Source of the DNA: Palsa-504 sp963818225
GTDB taxonomy: Bacteria; Actinomycetota; Actinomycetes; Streptosporangiales; Streptosporangiaceae
Direction of reading: 5' to 3'
Length of the DNA stretch: 64,000 nucleotides
Assembly (NCBI GenBank): GCA_963818225.1
Contig: CAWFRO010000003.1
Coordinates: 1 to 64,000 of the forward strand
A model generated the notes under the pieces. The model was not told the origin of the DNA and did no database searches. It worked only from the letters and a program-made list of their open reading frames with translations. The translations under genes and the position numbers were made by a program. Below, piece after piece: positions 42,185 through 50,294 of this stretch. The first letter of the stretch is position 1; each line of letters starts with the position of its first letter.

Positions 42185-43663
42185 TCACCGGGGGCCGAAG
42201 GCCGCCGCGCCGCGGAGGCCCGGGCCGTCGGGAGCGACGAACTGGCTGATCGCCCGGCTCAGCTCGGCGGTGTCCAGCACTCCGTTGCGGTCCAGGTCGA
42301 GCTCGCCGAAGACGCGAGCGGCCTGGTCGGCGTCGACGCCGTAGACCGCCGCCAGCCGGGTGTATTCCCCGGCATCGAGCACGCCGTTGCCGTCGGTGTC
42401 AGCCACCTGGATCAGGGTCCTCGCGGTGGCGCCCGCGGCGGCGTCGAATCCGGCGCGGTCCCCGATTTCCCGGCCCGCCGCGGTGACGAATTCGTCCCGG
42501 GTGATCACGCGGTCGCCGTCGGCGTCCATGTGCGCGAGCATCCTGTCGAACAAGGCGCCCAGGGCCGTGGCCACCCCACGCGCCGCCGCGGAGTCCGCGG
42601 CGTAGCCGAAGGCCTCGCACAGCCACCGGGCCGCCAGCTGGTAGTCGCCGGCGTCGAGGACGCCGTTCCCGTTGGCGTCGATGGCGGCGAAGCGACGGGC
42701 CAGCACCGACCGCGCCGCGTCGGGCCGGTGGCGCCTGCCGGCCGCCGTCCCGGCCAGGACCGTGGCCAGCAGGACCGCGACGATCACCAGGACCGACAGC
42801 CAGGGCGGGAATACCGCCGCCCATCTCACCCCGGAACCGCGCAGCGCCTGCAGCAGGAGCTTCACGCCCACGAACGCGCAGATCACGGCCAGGCCAGCGG
42901 TCAGGTAGACGATCCGGCCCAGCACCCCGGCCATCAGCACGTACAGCTGCCGGAGCCCCATCAGGGCGAACACGTTGCAGGCCAGGACCAGGGCGGCGCT
43001 GGTGGTGATGCCGAAGACCGCCGAGATCGAGTCGAAGGCGAACAGCACGTCAGCCAGCCCGATGGCCACCACCGCCATGACCACCGGCGTGACCGCCCGC
43101 CCGGGCCGCGACAGGTGTTGCCGCAGCCACGAGGCCAGCCGGGCATGCTGCCCGTCCGGGCCGCTGGGGCGGGCCGATGAGCTGCTGACCAGGCCGATCG
43201 CCGTCCAGATGAGGATCCCGCCGAGGGGGTAGAACAGCCATCCGAACCGGTTCAGCGCCGCGGCCCCGGCCACGATGACCGCCGAGCGCATGGCCAGCGC
43301 CAGGCCGATGCCGAGCAGCAGCACCCGGGGCTGGCGGGCGGGCGGCACCGCGAACGCGGCCATGATCACGGCGAACACGGCCAGGTTGTCCAGGCTCAGG
43401 CTGTACTCGGTGAGGTAACCGGTGAAGAACTGGCCGGCCGTCACCCAGCCCGCCGTGACTGCGATGGCCAGTCCGCACGCCACCGCCAGCGCCACATACG
43501 CCCCGACCCACCCGGCCGCCCGGCGGGTGGTGCCCGCGCGCGAGGCGCCGGAGCGCATGACCTCATGCCCGGGTCGGCTGGTCAGCGTGATCTCGGCGCC
43601 GACGACAGTGAGCAGGGCCGCCGCCGACGCCACCCACACCCAGACCGGGACCGCTCTCACCAC
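42185..43663 (-). CDS. TerC-family membrane protein fused to four EF-hands
   Basis: 492 residues from GTG 43661-43663, with no ribosome site. Residues 1-315 are a TerC protein with about nine helices and the two hallmark acidic motifs, in TEYSLSLDNLAVFAVIMAAF and ADVLFAFDSISAVFGITTSA. Residues 318-492 form a cytosolic calcium-binding domain. Its four EF-hand loops are DANGNGVLDAGD (about 329), DADGDRVITRDE (380), DTDGNGVLDAGE (422) and DLDRNGVLDTAE (456). All have acidic residues at positions 1, 3, 5 and 12 or close substitutes. TerC proteins move or manage metal ions such as manganese; the fusion suggests that transport is gated by calcium. I know of no common architecture like this, though a search is needed. 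Confidence 0.9.
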   Translation of the reverse strand: MVRAVPVWVWVASAAALLTVVGAEITLTSRPGHEVMRSGASRAGTTRRAAGWVGAYVALAVACGLAIAVTAGWVTAGQFFTGYLTEYSLSLDNLAVFAVIMAAFAVPPARQPRVLLLGIGLALAMRSAVIVAGAAALNRFGWLFYPLGGILIWTAIGLVSSSSARPSGPDGQHARLASWLRQHLSRPGRAVTPVVMAVVAIGLADVLFAFDSISAVFGITTSAALVLACNVFALMGLRQLYVLMAGVLGRIVYLTAGLAVICAFVGVKLLLQALRGSGVRWAAVFPPWLSVLVIVAVLLATVLAGTAAGRRHRPDAARSVLARRFAAIDANGNGVLDAGDYQLAARWLCEAFGYAADSAAARGVATALGALFDRMLAHMDADGDRVITRDEFVTAAGREIGDRAGFDAAAGATARTLIQVADTDGNGVLDAGEYTRLAAVYGVDADQAARVFGELDLDRNGVLDTAELSRAISQFVAPDGPGLRGAAAFGPR

Positions 43664-43844
43664 GGTAAGTTTAATCCAGCCAGGTCAGCCCGGTCAGCGG
43701 GCCGGCCGGGTCTGCCGCGGCAGTCCAGCCCGCGGGCCGCGCCTGCGTGCCCGCACCTCCTGCACGGGCCGAGCCTGGCGGCGCGCCCGGATACCCGTGC
43801 GAATATCCTCTGAGCCGATACCGCAGCCGTAAAGTGGGCGCCGA

Positions 43845-44863
43845 ATGTCAGTCAGGATCGCAACGCCTTGGCCGGCCACCGCCAGCGCCGTGGCCGCCGC
43901 GCGGGCCATGCTGGGCCCGCTGACCGGGTTCCGCGCCCTGGCTGGGTTGTGTGCGCTGGCCGGTCTGGGCGCGCTAACCGCCTGCAGCGGCCCGGCGCCG
44001 TCGTCCGCCGCTCAGCCCGCCGCGCCCAGCACGATCAAGGCCGCGCCCTCGGTTCCGCCCGTCCGGGCCAGCCCGCCCCCGCCCCGCCCCAGCCCCCGCC
44101 CCAGCCGCGGGTGAGCATCACCCGGGTGCGGACGCGGGACGGCGCGCAGGTGACCGTCGCGGTCTTCCGCGGCCCGGTGCGGTATGTGCTGCATGACGGG
44201 AGCGTGGACCCTGGCCCGGTGCGGGGGCTGCACGCCGGGCCAACCGTGACCGGTGCCGAACGAACGCAGCTGCTCGCCGCGTTCAACGGTGGCTTCGAGC
44301 TGTCCGCGGGGGTCGGCGGGTACATGCAGGAAGGCCATGTGATCAGCCGACTGCGGCCGGGGTTCGCCAGCTTGGTCATCGACCGCTCCGGCCAGGCCAG
44401 GATCGGGGTCTGGGGCCGCGGGGTGCCGGCGCCGGGTGAGGCCGTCTACAGCGTCCGGCAGAACCTGGTCCCGCTGGTGCAGGACGGGCGGCCGACCGAG
44501 GCTTCGGCCGACTGGGGGCTGTGGGGCGCGACCCTGGGCGGCGGCGCGGATGTGGCCCGCAGCGCGATCGGCCAGGATGCGGCGGGCGATCTCATGTACG
44601 CGGCGAGCATGTCCGCCGTGCCCGCTGACCTGGCGTCCGTGCTGGCCAGCCACGGCGCGCGGATCGCGATGGAGCTCGATATCAACCCCGAATGGGTCCA
44701 GCTGGACGTCGCCCGCAGCCCCGGCGGCCCGCTCACCGCCGGGGTGCCCGGCCAGGACCGGTCAGCCGACCAGTATCTGGTCGGCTGGACAAGGGATTTC
44801 GTGGCCGTCCTGGCCGCGCCCGCCCCTTCGTCAGCCGCGCCGTCGACCCGGTTGCTGTCGTAG
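43845..44863 (+). CDS. Phosphodiester glycosidase (NAGPA family) lipoprotein, copy 2 (frameshifted)
   Basis: The 5' part (43845-44114) codes for a signal peptide with lipobox (LGALTACSGPA) and a proline-rich linker, and then stops. The catalytic domain continues in another frame from about 44,090: QLLAAFNGGFELSAGVGGYM, AVYSVRQNLVPLVQDGRPTE, DLMYAASMSAVPADLASVLA, IAMELDINPEWVQLDVARSP and WTRDFVAVLAAP. The switch lies in a C-rich tract (44,085-44,105), so slippage or a base-call error is likely. GTG 44111 overlapping the TGA by 4 bases could also restart translation. Paralogue of the lipoprotein on the other side of the TerC gene. Confidence 0.8.
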
Positions 44864-44921
44864 CGTAGAGGCACCCGCCGCCCGGAGCCCGCGGCGGTCA
44901 CGATCGGCCGGAGGATCCAGG

Positions 44922-44981
44922 ATGACCACCCGCATCGTCGTCGACGATGAGCCGCTGACCACGGACGGCTCCGGTGGGTGA
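44922..44981 (+). CDS. Very short ORF ahead of the VIT1-like gene
   Basis: A 19-codon frame begins with ATG 44922, nine bases after GGAGGA (44908-44913 region), and ends at TGA 44979-44981, overlapping the start of the next gene by 8 bases. It reads MTTRIVVDDEPLTTDGSGG. It could couple translation of the transporter, or be the remnant of a response-regulator start, whose first residues it resembles. Whether it is expressed is unknown. Confidence 0.35.
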   Translation: MTTRIVVDDEPLTTDGSGG

Positions 44982-45720
44982 TCAGGATCCGGAGCCGGCC
45001 CAGGCCGTGCGCCAGGCGGCGCTCGCCGCCGGGTGGTCGCACCGGCACCGCGACGTATCCGGCGGCTGGCTGCGGCCAACGGTGTTCGGCGCGGTGGACG
45101 GCCTGGTCACGAACGCCTCGCTGATCGCGGGGCTGGGCGGCGGCGGGGTGGCGCCGCACGCCGTGATCCTGACCGGCGTGGCCGCCCTGGTCGCCGGGGC
45201 GTTCTCGATGGGCACCGGCGAGTACATTTCGGTGACCAATCAGAACGAGCTGGTCGGCGCCGAGGTGGCGACCGAGCGGCGGATGCACGCCCGGTTCCCG
45301 GCCGCCGAGGAGGTCGAGCTGGCCGAGACGTTCCGCGGCTACGGGGCCGATCCGGAGACCGCGGCCCGGATGGCCGCCGCCGTGTCGCGGGACCCGGATA
45401 CCGCGCTGCGGGTGCACACCAGGGAGGAGCTCGGCGTGGACCCGTTCGAGCTGCCCTCACCGGTGGTGGCGGGCCTGTCCTCGCTCATCGCCTTCTCCGC
45501 CGGTGCGCTCATCCCGTTGCTCCCGTACCTGGCCGGGCTGAACATCCTGGCCGCCACGCTCGGGATCACCGCGGTGGCGCTGCTGGCCGGCGGTATGGTG
45601 GTGGGGCGCCTGACCGGCCGCCCCGTGCTCCATTCCGGCCTGCGCCAGCTCGCCCTCGGCGGCGTGGCCGTCGCGGTCACTTACGCCGTCGGCAGCCTGA
45701 TCGGCAGCCATGCCGCCTGA
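44974..45720 (+). CDS. VIT1/CCC1-family transporter
   Basis: 248 residues from GTG 44974. The order is: VSGGWLRPTVFGAVDGLVTN ASLIAGLGGGG (helix 1 with the conserved aspartate), ILTGVAALVAGAFSMGTGEY (helix 2 with the SMGxGEY motif), a cytoplasmic stretch (ELAETFRGYGADPETAARMA), then LSSLIAFSAGALIPLLPYL, AATLGITAVALLAGGMVVG and LALGGVAVAVTYAVGSLIGS. These fit the vacuolar iron transporter family that exports Fe(II) or Mn(II). It lies near the TerC-EF-hand gene, so both may act on divalent metals. Confidence 0.9.
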   Translation: MGDQDPEPAQAVRQAALAAGWSHRHRDVSGGWLRPTVFGAVDGLVTNASLIAGLGGGGVAPHAVILTGVAALVAGAFSMGTGEYISVTNQNELVGAEVATERRMHARFPAAEEVELAETFRGYGADPETAARMAAAVSRDPDTALRVHTREELGVDPFELPSPVVAGLSSLIAFSAGALIPLLPYLAGLNILAATLGITAVALLAGGMVVGRLTGRPVLHSGLRQLALGGVAVAVTYAVGSLIGSHAA

Positions 45721-45825
45721 TTGACCTCCTGATTGAGGTGCGCCGCCTCATCCAGGTGAACGGATCACTCTCCGGGCACGTGATCCGGGTGGGAGATCAA
45801 CACGGGCGTGAGGAGATGCTTTTCT

Positions 45826-46371
45826 ATGCGGAAAATAATGACCGCCGTCGGCCTGGCGGTCGCGGTGCTCGCCGTCGCGGCGTGCGGGAGCTCGTCGAGC
45901 TCCTCCGGTACCACGCCCGCGGCCGGGACCAGCAGCACCCCGGCCGCGGCCGGCGCGTCCAGCCCCGCGGCGAGCGCGTCCGGGTCCACGCTGATGGCCA
46001 CGACGATCGGCGGGAAGCAGGTGCTGACCAACGCGGGCGGATTCACCTTGTACTCGTTCGCCCCGGATACCCCGACCACCTCGAAGTGCACCGGTTCCTG
46101 CGCGACCTTCTGGCCGCCGGTGAAGGGCCCCGCGACCGCGGGGTCCGGCGTGACCGGCACGATAGGCGTCATCACCCGGCCTGATGGCACCAAGCAGGCC
46201 ACCTATGACGGGCACCCGCTCTACACCTACGCCGGGGACTCCGCTCCCGGCCAGAACAAGGGCAACGGCCTGAACGCCTCCGGCGGCCTGTGGTACGACG
46301 TGCCGGTCTCGGGCGCGGCGGCCCCCGCCGCCAGCGCGAGCGCGACCAGCGCGGGCGGCGCCGGCTACTGA
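45826..46371 (+). CDS. Secreted-repeat lipoprotein (PF03640-like)
   Basis: ATG 45826 with GAGGAG (45810-45815) 10 bases upstream. The signal peptide RKIMTAVGLAVAVLAVAACG has a lipobox at AVAACG. A serine-, alanine- and proline-rich spacer follows, then two repeats of the family: GGKQVLTNAGGFTLYSFAPD with CTGSCATFWPPVKGPAT, and TRPDGTKQATYDGHPLYTYA with GLNASGGLWYDVPV. This is the secreted repeat family of unknown function found on actinobacterial surfaces. The conserved tyrosines and the CxxxC loop are visible. Confidence 0.85.
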   Translation: MRKIMTAVGLAVAVLAVAACGSSSSSSGTTPAAGTSSTPAAAGASSPAASASGSTLMATTIGGKQVLTNAGGFTLYSFAPDTPTTSKCTGSCATFWPPVKGPATAGSGVTGTIGVITRPDGTKQATYDGHPLYTYAGDSAPGQNKGNGLNASGGLWYDVPVSGAAAPAASASATSAGGAGY

Positions 46372-46441
46372 CCCGGGCGGCGTGGTCGTAGGAGCCCGGC
46401 CCTAGAACCGCACGAGCTCCCAGACCATCAGCGCCGGACGT

Positions 46442-47386
46442 TCACGCCCGCCTCGGCGCCGCATCAGCGGCCGCCGCCGCAGGCTGCCCGGGCTCCGGCT
46501 CGCCGAGCAGGGACCGCCGCAGGAACGACAGCTCCGTCTCGACGGCCTGCTCGTGCGCGTCCAGGAACGGCGCGTAGTGCCCGCCCGGCAGCCGAACGAG
46601 CTCGGCCCCGGGCGCCCGCCGTGCCGCCTGGACCGCGGGGCCGGCCAGGGCGGTGGTGTCCTGGTCGCACACCACCACCAGCAGCGGGCAGCGTACCTGG
46701 GCGGCCGCCCGCCCCGGCCGTGACATCGTGAGCCGCAGCGCCGAACGCGCCGCTACTTCCCGCTGCCATTCCCCGGACCGGCCCAGTGCGGCGTCGCCCT
46801 GCGCCGAGTCCGGCGTGGTGACCACCGCGACCGTCCCCGGCTCGGCGGCAAGCGGCACCAGCCGCGGCGGCCGGCCGGCCAGGCCGCCCGCCGAGTCCAG
46901 CAGGGCCCGCCCGAGGAACCGGAGCATCGCGCCCGGCTTCTGATAGCGCGCCGCATTGCGCGCGGCGGCCACGTTGTCGGCGTTCGGCGTCTGCGCGATG
47001 GCCGCCGCCAGCCGCGCGTCGCGGGCCGCGAGCGTGAACATGTACCCGCCCGAGGCGGAGAACGCCCAGGCGGCCAGCCGGGCCGGGTCCACCTCGGCCA
47101 GCGATGCGGCGAACCCGATCGCCGCAGACCAGTCCGCGAGCTGCTCCCGGACCCGGACCACCTGGCGCGGCTGCCCGCCGCTTTCGCCCAGGTGCCGGTA
47201 GTCGAAGGCCAGGACGGAAAACCCAGCCGCGGCGAACCGCCGGGCGAACAGGTCGGTACCCGCCTCCTTGGTCACCGCGAACCCGCCCGCCATGATCACG
47301 CAGCCCCCGTTGCTGCCCTGGTAATGCCACGCGGCGCACTGCGTCCCGCCACTGCCGAACCAGACCTTCTCGCGTTCCCCGTCCAT
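46442..47386 (-). CDS. Alpha/beta hydrolase
   Basis: 314 residues from ATG 47384-47386. Landmarks are CVIMAGGFAVTKEAGTDLFA (oxyanion region), VLAFDYRHLGESGGQPRQVV, the nucleophile elbow AAWAFSASGGYMFTLAARDA (serine in FSASGG), the acid region PLLVVVCDQDTTALAG and the catalytic histidine in VRLPGGHYAPFLDAHEQAVE. It resembles dienelactone-hydrolase-like and thioesterase-like members; the substrate is unknown. The TetR gene lies upstream in the same direction, and a palindromic operator sits 42-55 bases before the hydrolase start. Confidence 0.85.
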   Translation of the reverse strand: MDGEREKVWFGSGGTQCAAWHYQGSNGGCVIMAGGFAVTKEAGTDLFARRFAAAGFSVLAFDYRHLGESGGQPRQVVRVREQLADWSAAIGFAASLAEVDPARLAAWAFSASGGYMFTLAARDARLAAAIAQTPNADNVAAARNAARYQKPGAMLRFLGRALLDSAGGLAGRPPRLVPLAAEPGTVAVVTTPDSAQGDAALGRSGEWQREVAARSALRLTMSRPGRAAAQVRCPLLVVVCDQDTTALAGPAVQAARRAPGAELVRLPGGHYAPFLDAHEQAVETELSFLRRSLLGEPEPGQPAAAAADAAPRRA

Positions 47387-47427
47387 GCCAGGCCTCCACT
47401 TCGACCAGATCTGCCGTTACCAAAAGT

Positions 47428-47441
47428 GAACCATGTGGTTC
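47428..47441. promoter_or_regulatory. Operator-like palindrome before the hydrolase gene
   Basis: GAACCATGTGGTTC has perfect 6-base arms (GAACCA/TGGTTC) with a TG centre. It lies between the TetR stop codon and the hydrolase start, so it is a likely binding site for that TetR protein. Confidence 0.5.
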
Positions 47442-47461
47442 GCAAATCTGTCCAGGCCTAA

Positions 47462-48139
47462 TTACTCCGAAGCTGCTTCCTCCCGCTCCAGCGCCCGGGC
47501 CAGGGCCGCGAAACCGGCCTCGATGGCTGCACTGTTTCCGCTGGTCAGGAACTCGACGGTGAAGCCGCGCAGGACCGCCATGACCATCTCGGCCACCTCG
47601 CGCTTGCGCTGCTCGGACCACTGCGGCGGGCAGATAGCGAGCAGGGCCGACATGTACTGCTCCGAGGCGCTCACGCCCAGGCCCGCATACCGCTCGGGGT
47701 CGTACATCGTCAGCCCGACCGACTGGCCGAGAACCCGGAACTCCGCGCCCATCACCGCCGACCAGACGGCGCGGATCCGGGCCGCCAGCGTCTGCGGCTG
47801 CGCGTGGTCAGCCGCTCGCTGCGAGTTGATAACCCGACGCTCGCGCAGCTTCACCATGGCCTGTGCGAGCAGGTCATCGACCCCGTCGAAGTAGTAGAGC
47901 AGCACCTTGTGGGTCGTCCCGGCCGCCCGCGCCGCCCGCCGCAGTGAGAAGTCCACCAGCCCGTTGGCCGCCAGGTCGTCCACCACCCGGTCCAGCAGAT
48001 CCCGTCGCCGGGCCTCCCCGCGCGGCGACCCCGCCGACCGCCGGTAACCCGCCCGCCGCGGTTCCCCCTGGTCCGCCGTCTCGGCAATACCCACGCCTCG
48101 CCTCCTCGCCCAGCCAGACTCTTTATACCGAACGCCCAC
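47462..48139 (-). CDS. TetR-family regulator
   Basis: 225 residues from GTG 48137-48139; a second GTG at 48092-48094 lies next to GAGGAG on the minus strand and could be the real start (210 residues). The DNA-binding domain is RRDLLDRVVDDLAANGLVDF with SLRRAARAAGTTHKVLLYYF DGVDDLL, the TetR helix-turn-helix. The ligand domain contains IRAVWSAVMGAEFRVLGQSV and EMVMAVLRGFTVEFLTSGNS. It probably represses the hydrolase gene downstream; the inducer may be that enzyme's substrate. Confidence 0.88.
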   Translation of the reverse strand: MGVRYKESGWARRRGVGIAETADQGEPRRAGYRRSAGSPRGEARRRDLLDRVVDDLAANGLVDFSLRRAARAAGTTHKVLLYYFDGVDDLLAQAMVKLRERRVINSQRAADHAQPQTLAARIRAVWSAVMGAEFRVLGQSVGLTMYDPERYAGLGVSASEQYMSALLAICPPQWSEQRKREVAEMVMAVLRGFTVEFLTSGNSAAIEAGFAALARALEREEAASE

Positions 48140-48285
48140 GGCATCAAGCCCCGCCCAGCCTCTGTCGTCTCACCCTGGGCTTACCCTGGGCTGGTGAGCA
48201 TGACTGATTGTCAGCGCTCCAGCCGGAGCGGGATCAGCTAGCCTGGTCAGGCTCCCGCCTGGGCGGTGGCGGACGGTGGTAGGTC

Positions 48286-48908
48286 ATGGACGGGCAGCCG
48301 GATACCTTGTCATTCGGGCCGCAAGGGCGCCGCGGCGCCCGGTGGCCTAGGCCCAGCCGCGGTGGCTGGATAGCCATTGTGGTGCTTGCGGTCGTGCTGG
48401 CCTGCCTGGGCGTGACGGTGAGCCTCGCACTGCTCGTGGCGCACCAGGATGACACGATCGACCAGCTGAATGGGGCATTGCGGACTGCCTCCCCCCGGCA
48501 CCCGCGACCGCGGCGCAGCCGACCGTTTCGGGGAGCGCGACGTTCGAGCTCCCCGGCGCGGGGGACGGCTCGTTTTCCGTGGTCGCGGTCGCCGTCCGCC
48601 CCGGGCCGGCCTCGGCCGCGGTCACCTGGCTGGTTGTCGACGGCCGGCATGCTAGTCCGGGCCAGCGCTACGGCCTGCTGTCGGACACCTGCGCAGGCCA
48701 GTACGTCGCGCCGAACGACCTGGCGCAAGGTACCGCGGACCGGAACGGCAACCTCACGATCGTGGCACCCAATCTCGACCTCAATCCCGGGGCCCCCGGT
48801 GTCTGGATCCAGGTCTACCGGCTGGCCGACGGCACGCCGCTTGGGGGCGTCCAGGGCCCGCTGACCGGCAATGGGGCACGAACCTTCCTGTCCGCACCAC
48901 CGTGCTGA
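48286..48908 (+). CDS. Single-helix membrane protein with secreted domain (one frameshift)
   Basis: ATG 48286. The first 65 codons give MDGQPDTLSFGPQGRRGARW, a membrane helix (GGWIAIVVLAVVLACLGVTV) and DDTIDQLNGALRTAS. The frame then breaks at a run of six C (48491-48496); with one more C it continues as TAAQPTVSGSATFELPGAGD, WLVVDGRHASPGQRYGLLSD and LDLNPGAPGVWIQVYRLADG, ending at TGA 48906-48908. I do not recognise the exported domain. The single-base difference in a homopolymer is probably a sequencing error, but slippage control cannot be ruled out. Confidence 0.65.
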
Positions 48909-48942
48909 CGCGGTGTTAGAGACAAGCTTCTAGTATCCAACC

Positions 48943-49632
48943 GTGTACAGCAGCGATACCGACGAGCTCCGGACGGCTCGCGCGCGGCTCGTCAGCTACA
49001 GCGCACGCCTGCTCGCCGACGGCATGGCCGTCGGCAGCTCAGGCAATATCAGCATCCGGGCCGGGAACATCGTCGCCATCACCCCGTCGGGGATCCCCTA
49101 TGACGAGATGCGCCCCGCTGACGTCTGCCTGGTGACCCTGGACGGCGCCCAGCTGCCCGGCGACGTGAACGACGCGAACGAAGTCCTGGAAACTCCGTCC
49201 TCCGAGACGCCCATGCACCTGGCCATCTACGCGGCGACCGAGGCCGCGGCGATCGTCCACACGCACTCGCCCGAGGTTGTCGCGCTGTCCGCGGCACGCG
49301 CCGAACTGCCGGCCATCCACTACGCCATCACCGTGCTGGGCGGACCAGTGCGGGTGGCGCCCTACCACCGGTTCGGCTCAGCCGGACTCGCGGCCGCGGC
49401 GGCCGACGCGCTGACCGGCCGCAGCGCCGTCATCCTGCGCAACCACGGGGCCGTCACCTACGGTCGTGACCTCGCGCAGGCCTACGACCGAGCCGTGCTG
49501 CTGGAATGGCTCGCCCGGACGTACCGGCTGGCGCTGTCCTACGGGGAACCCGCCACCTTGTCGGCGGCCGAGCTGGACGAGGTCGCTGCCGAGCGCCGCC
49601 GCCGCCGGTACGGCGAGCGCCCCAGCCGGTAG
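48943..49632 (+). CDS. Class II aldolase/adducin family protein (fuculose-phosphate-aldolase-like)
   Basis: 229 residues from GTG 48943. The active-site blocks are LADGMAVGSSGNISIRAGNI (substrate phosphate site), ETPSSETPMHLAIYAATEAA (the glutamate region), AIVHTHSPEVVALSAARAEL with the zinc histidines HTH, and AVILRNHGAVTYGRDLAQAY with the third histidine. The family cleaves sugar phosphates such as L-fuculose-1-phosphate into dihydroxyacetone phosphate and an aldehyde, using zinc. It stands alone, with no sugar operon beside it, so the physiological substrate is open. Confidence 0.88.
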   Translation: MYSSDTDELRTARARLVSYSARLLADGMAVGSSGNISIRAGNIVAITPSGIPYDEMRPADVCLVTLDGAQLPGDVNDANEVLETPSSETPMHLAIYAATEAAAIVHTHSPEVVALSAARAELPAIHYAITVLGGPVRVAPYHRFGSAGLAAAAADALTGRSAVILRNHGAVTYGRDLAQAYDRAVLLEWLARTYRLALSYGEPATLSAAELDEVAAERRRRRYGERPSR

Positions 49633-49696
49633 TCCTGACCGGACCAGCGCGAGCAGCGCCACCGCGCCCAGCCGAGGTAAGAAGTAAAGGACGCGG

Positions 49697-50164
49697 TCAG
49701 GATGCGAGCGGGGGCCAGGTACCGGCCGCGGCGGCGTCAGCCAGGGCGACGGCGATGGCCGCCACCAAGTTGGGGTAGCTGGCGCGCGCGGCGCTGGCCA
49801 GCCGGACCGTGCTCGCGGGATCGACGATGACGACCAGGCGGCCTTCGGCCAGCGCCCTGGTCAGCCGCTCAGCGGCCGCGGCGTCCTCCCGTCCGTCGGC
49901 GCGGGCCGCGAGGACGTCCCGGAACGCGCCGCGCAGGCGGAGCAGGGCGGCGTGCTCGGAGTTGGTCAGGCCGGCCTCGGCGGGCAGCAGCCCCGCGGCG
50001 TGCAGCCAGGCGGCCGCGTCGCCGCGACTGCCCAGGAGGTCCGCGCCGGGCTCGGCGCCCAGTGGTTCGGCGCCCAGTGGTTCGGCGCCCAGTGGTTCGG
50101 CGCTCAGTGTGCTCACGAACGACTGGATGAGGGCCAGCGGGCCGTCAGCGGGGTCAGCCACCAT
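49697..50164 (-). CDS. ABATE-domain protein lacking the CGNR zinc finger
   Basis: 155 residues from ATG 50162-50164. The ABATE/DUF1470 domain is seen in GPLALIQSFVSTLS, SRGDAAAWLHAAGLLPAEAG, ALLRLRGAFRDVLAARADGR and YPNLVAAIAVALADAAAAGT. In this family a C-terminal CGNR zinc finger (cysteine-rich, about 45 residues) normally follows the AAAGTW position; here the frame ends at PPLAS. A 15-base repeat near the N-terminus adds GAEPL three times. Full-length relatives are called stress-linked transcription regulators; this short form probably cannot bind DNA through a zinc finger. Confidence 0.75.
   Translation of the reverse strand: MVADPADGPLALIQSFVSTLSAEPLGAEPLGAEPLGAEPGADLLGSRGDAAAWLHAAGLLPAEAGLTNSEHAALLRLRGAFRDVLAARADGREDAAAAERLTRALAEGRLVVIVDPASTVRLASAARASYPNLVAAIAVALADAAAAGTWPPLAS
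50054..50098 (-). repeat. 15-base in-frame repeat, three copies
   Basis: GGCGCCCAGTGGTTC occurs at 50054-50068, 50069-50083 and 50084-50098, with a degenerate fourth copy after it. On the minus strand it codes for the repeated PLGAE/GAEPL of the ABATE protein. Confidence 0.9.
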
Positions 50165-50294
50165 GCGATGGTAATGCCGTGAGCAGGTGCCCGGACGCAA
50201 CCCCGGCCGTTCGGTCCGGAATATTGCGCTCGTTTCGTAACTATTAAGAACTACAGGAAGCCTGGGGAAACCGCCCGATTACAACGGAGCAGAC

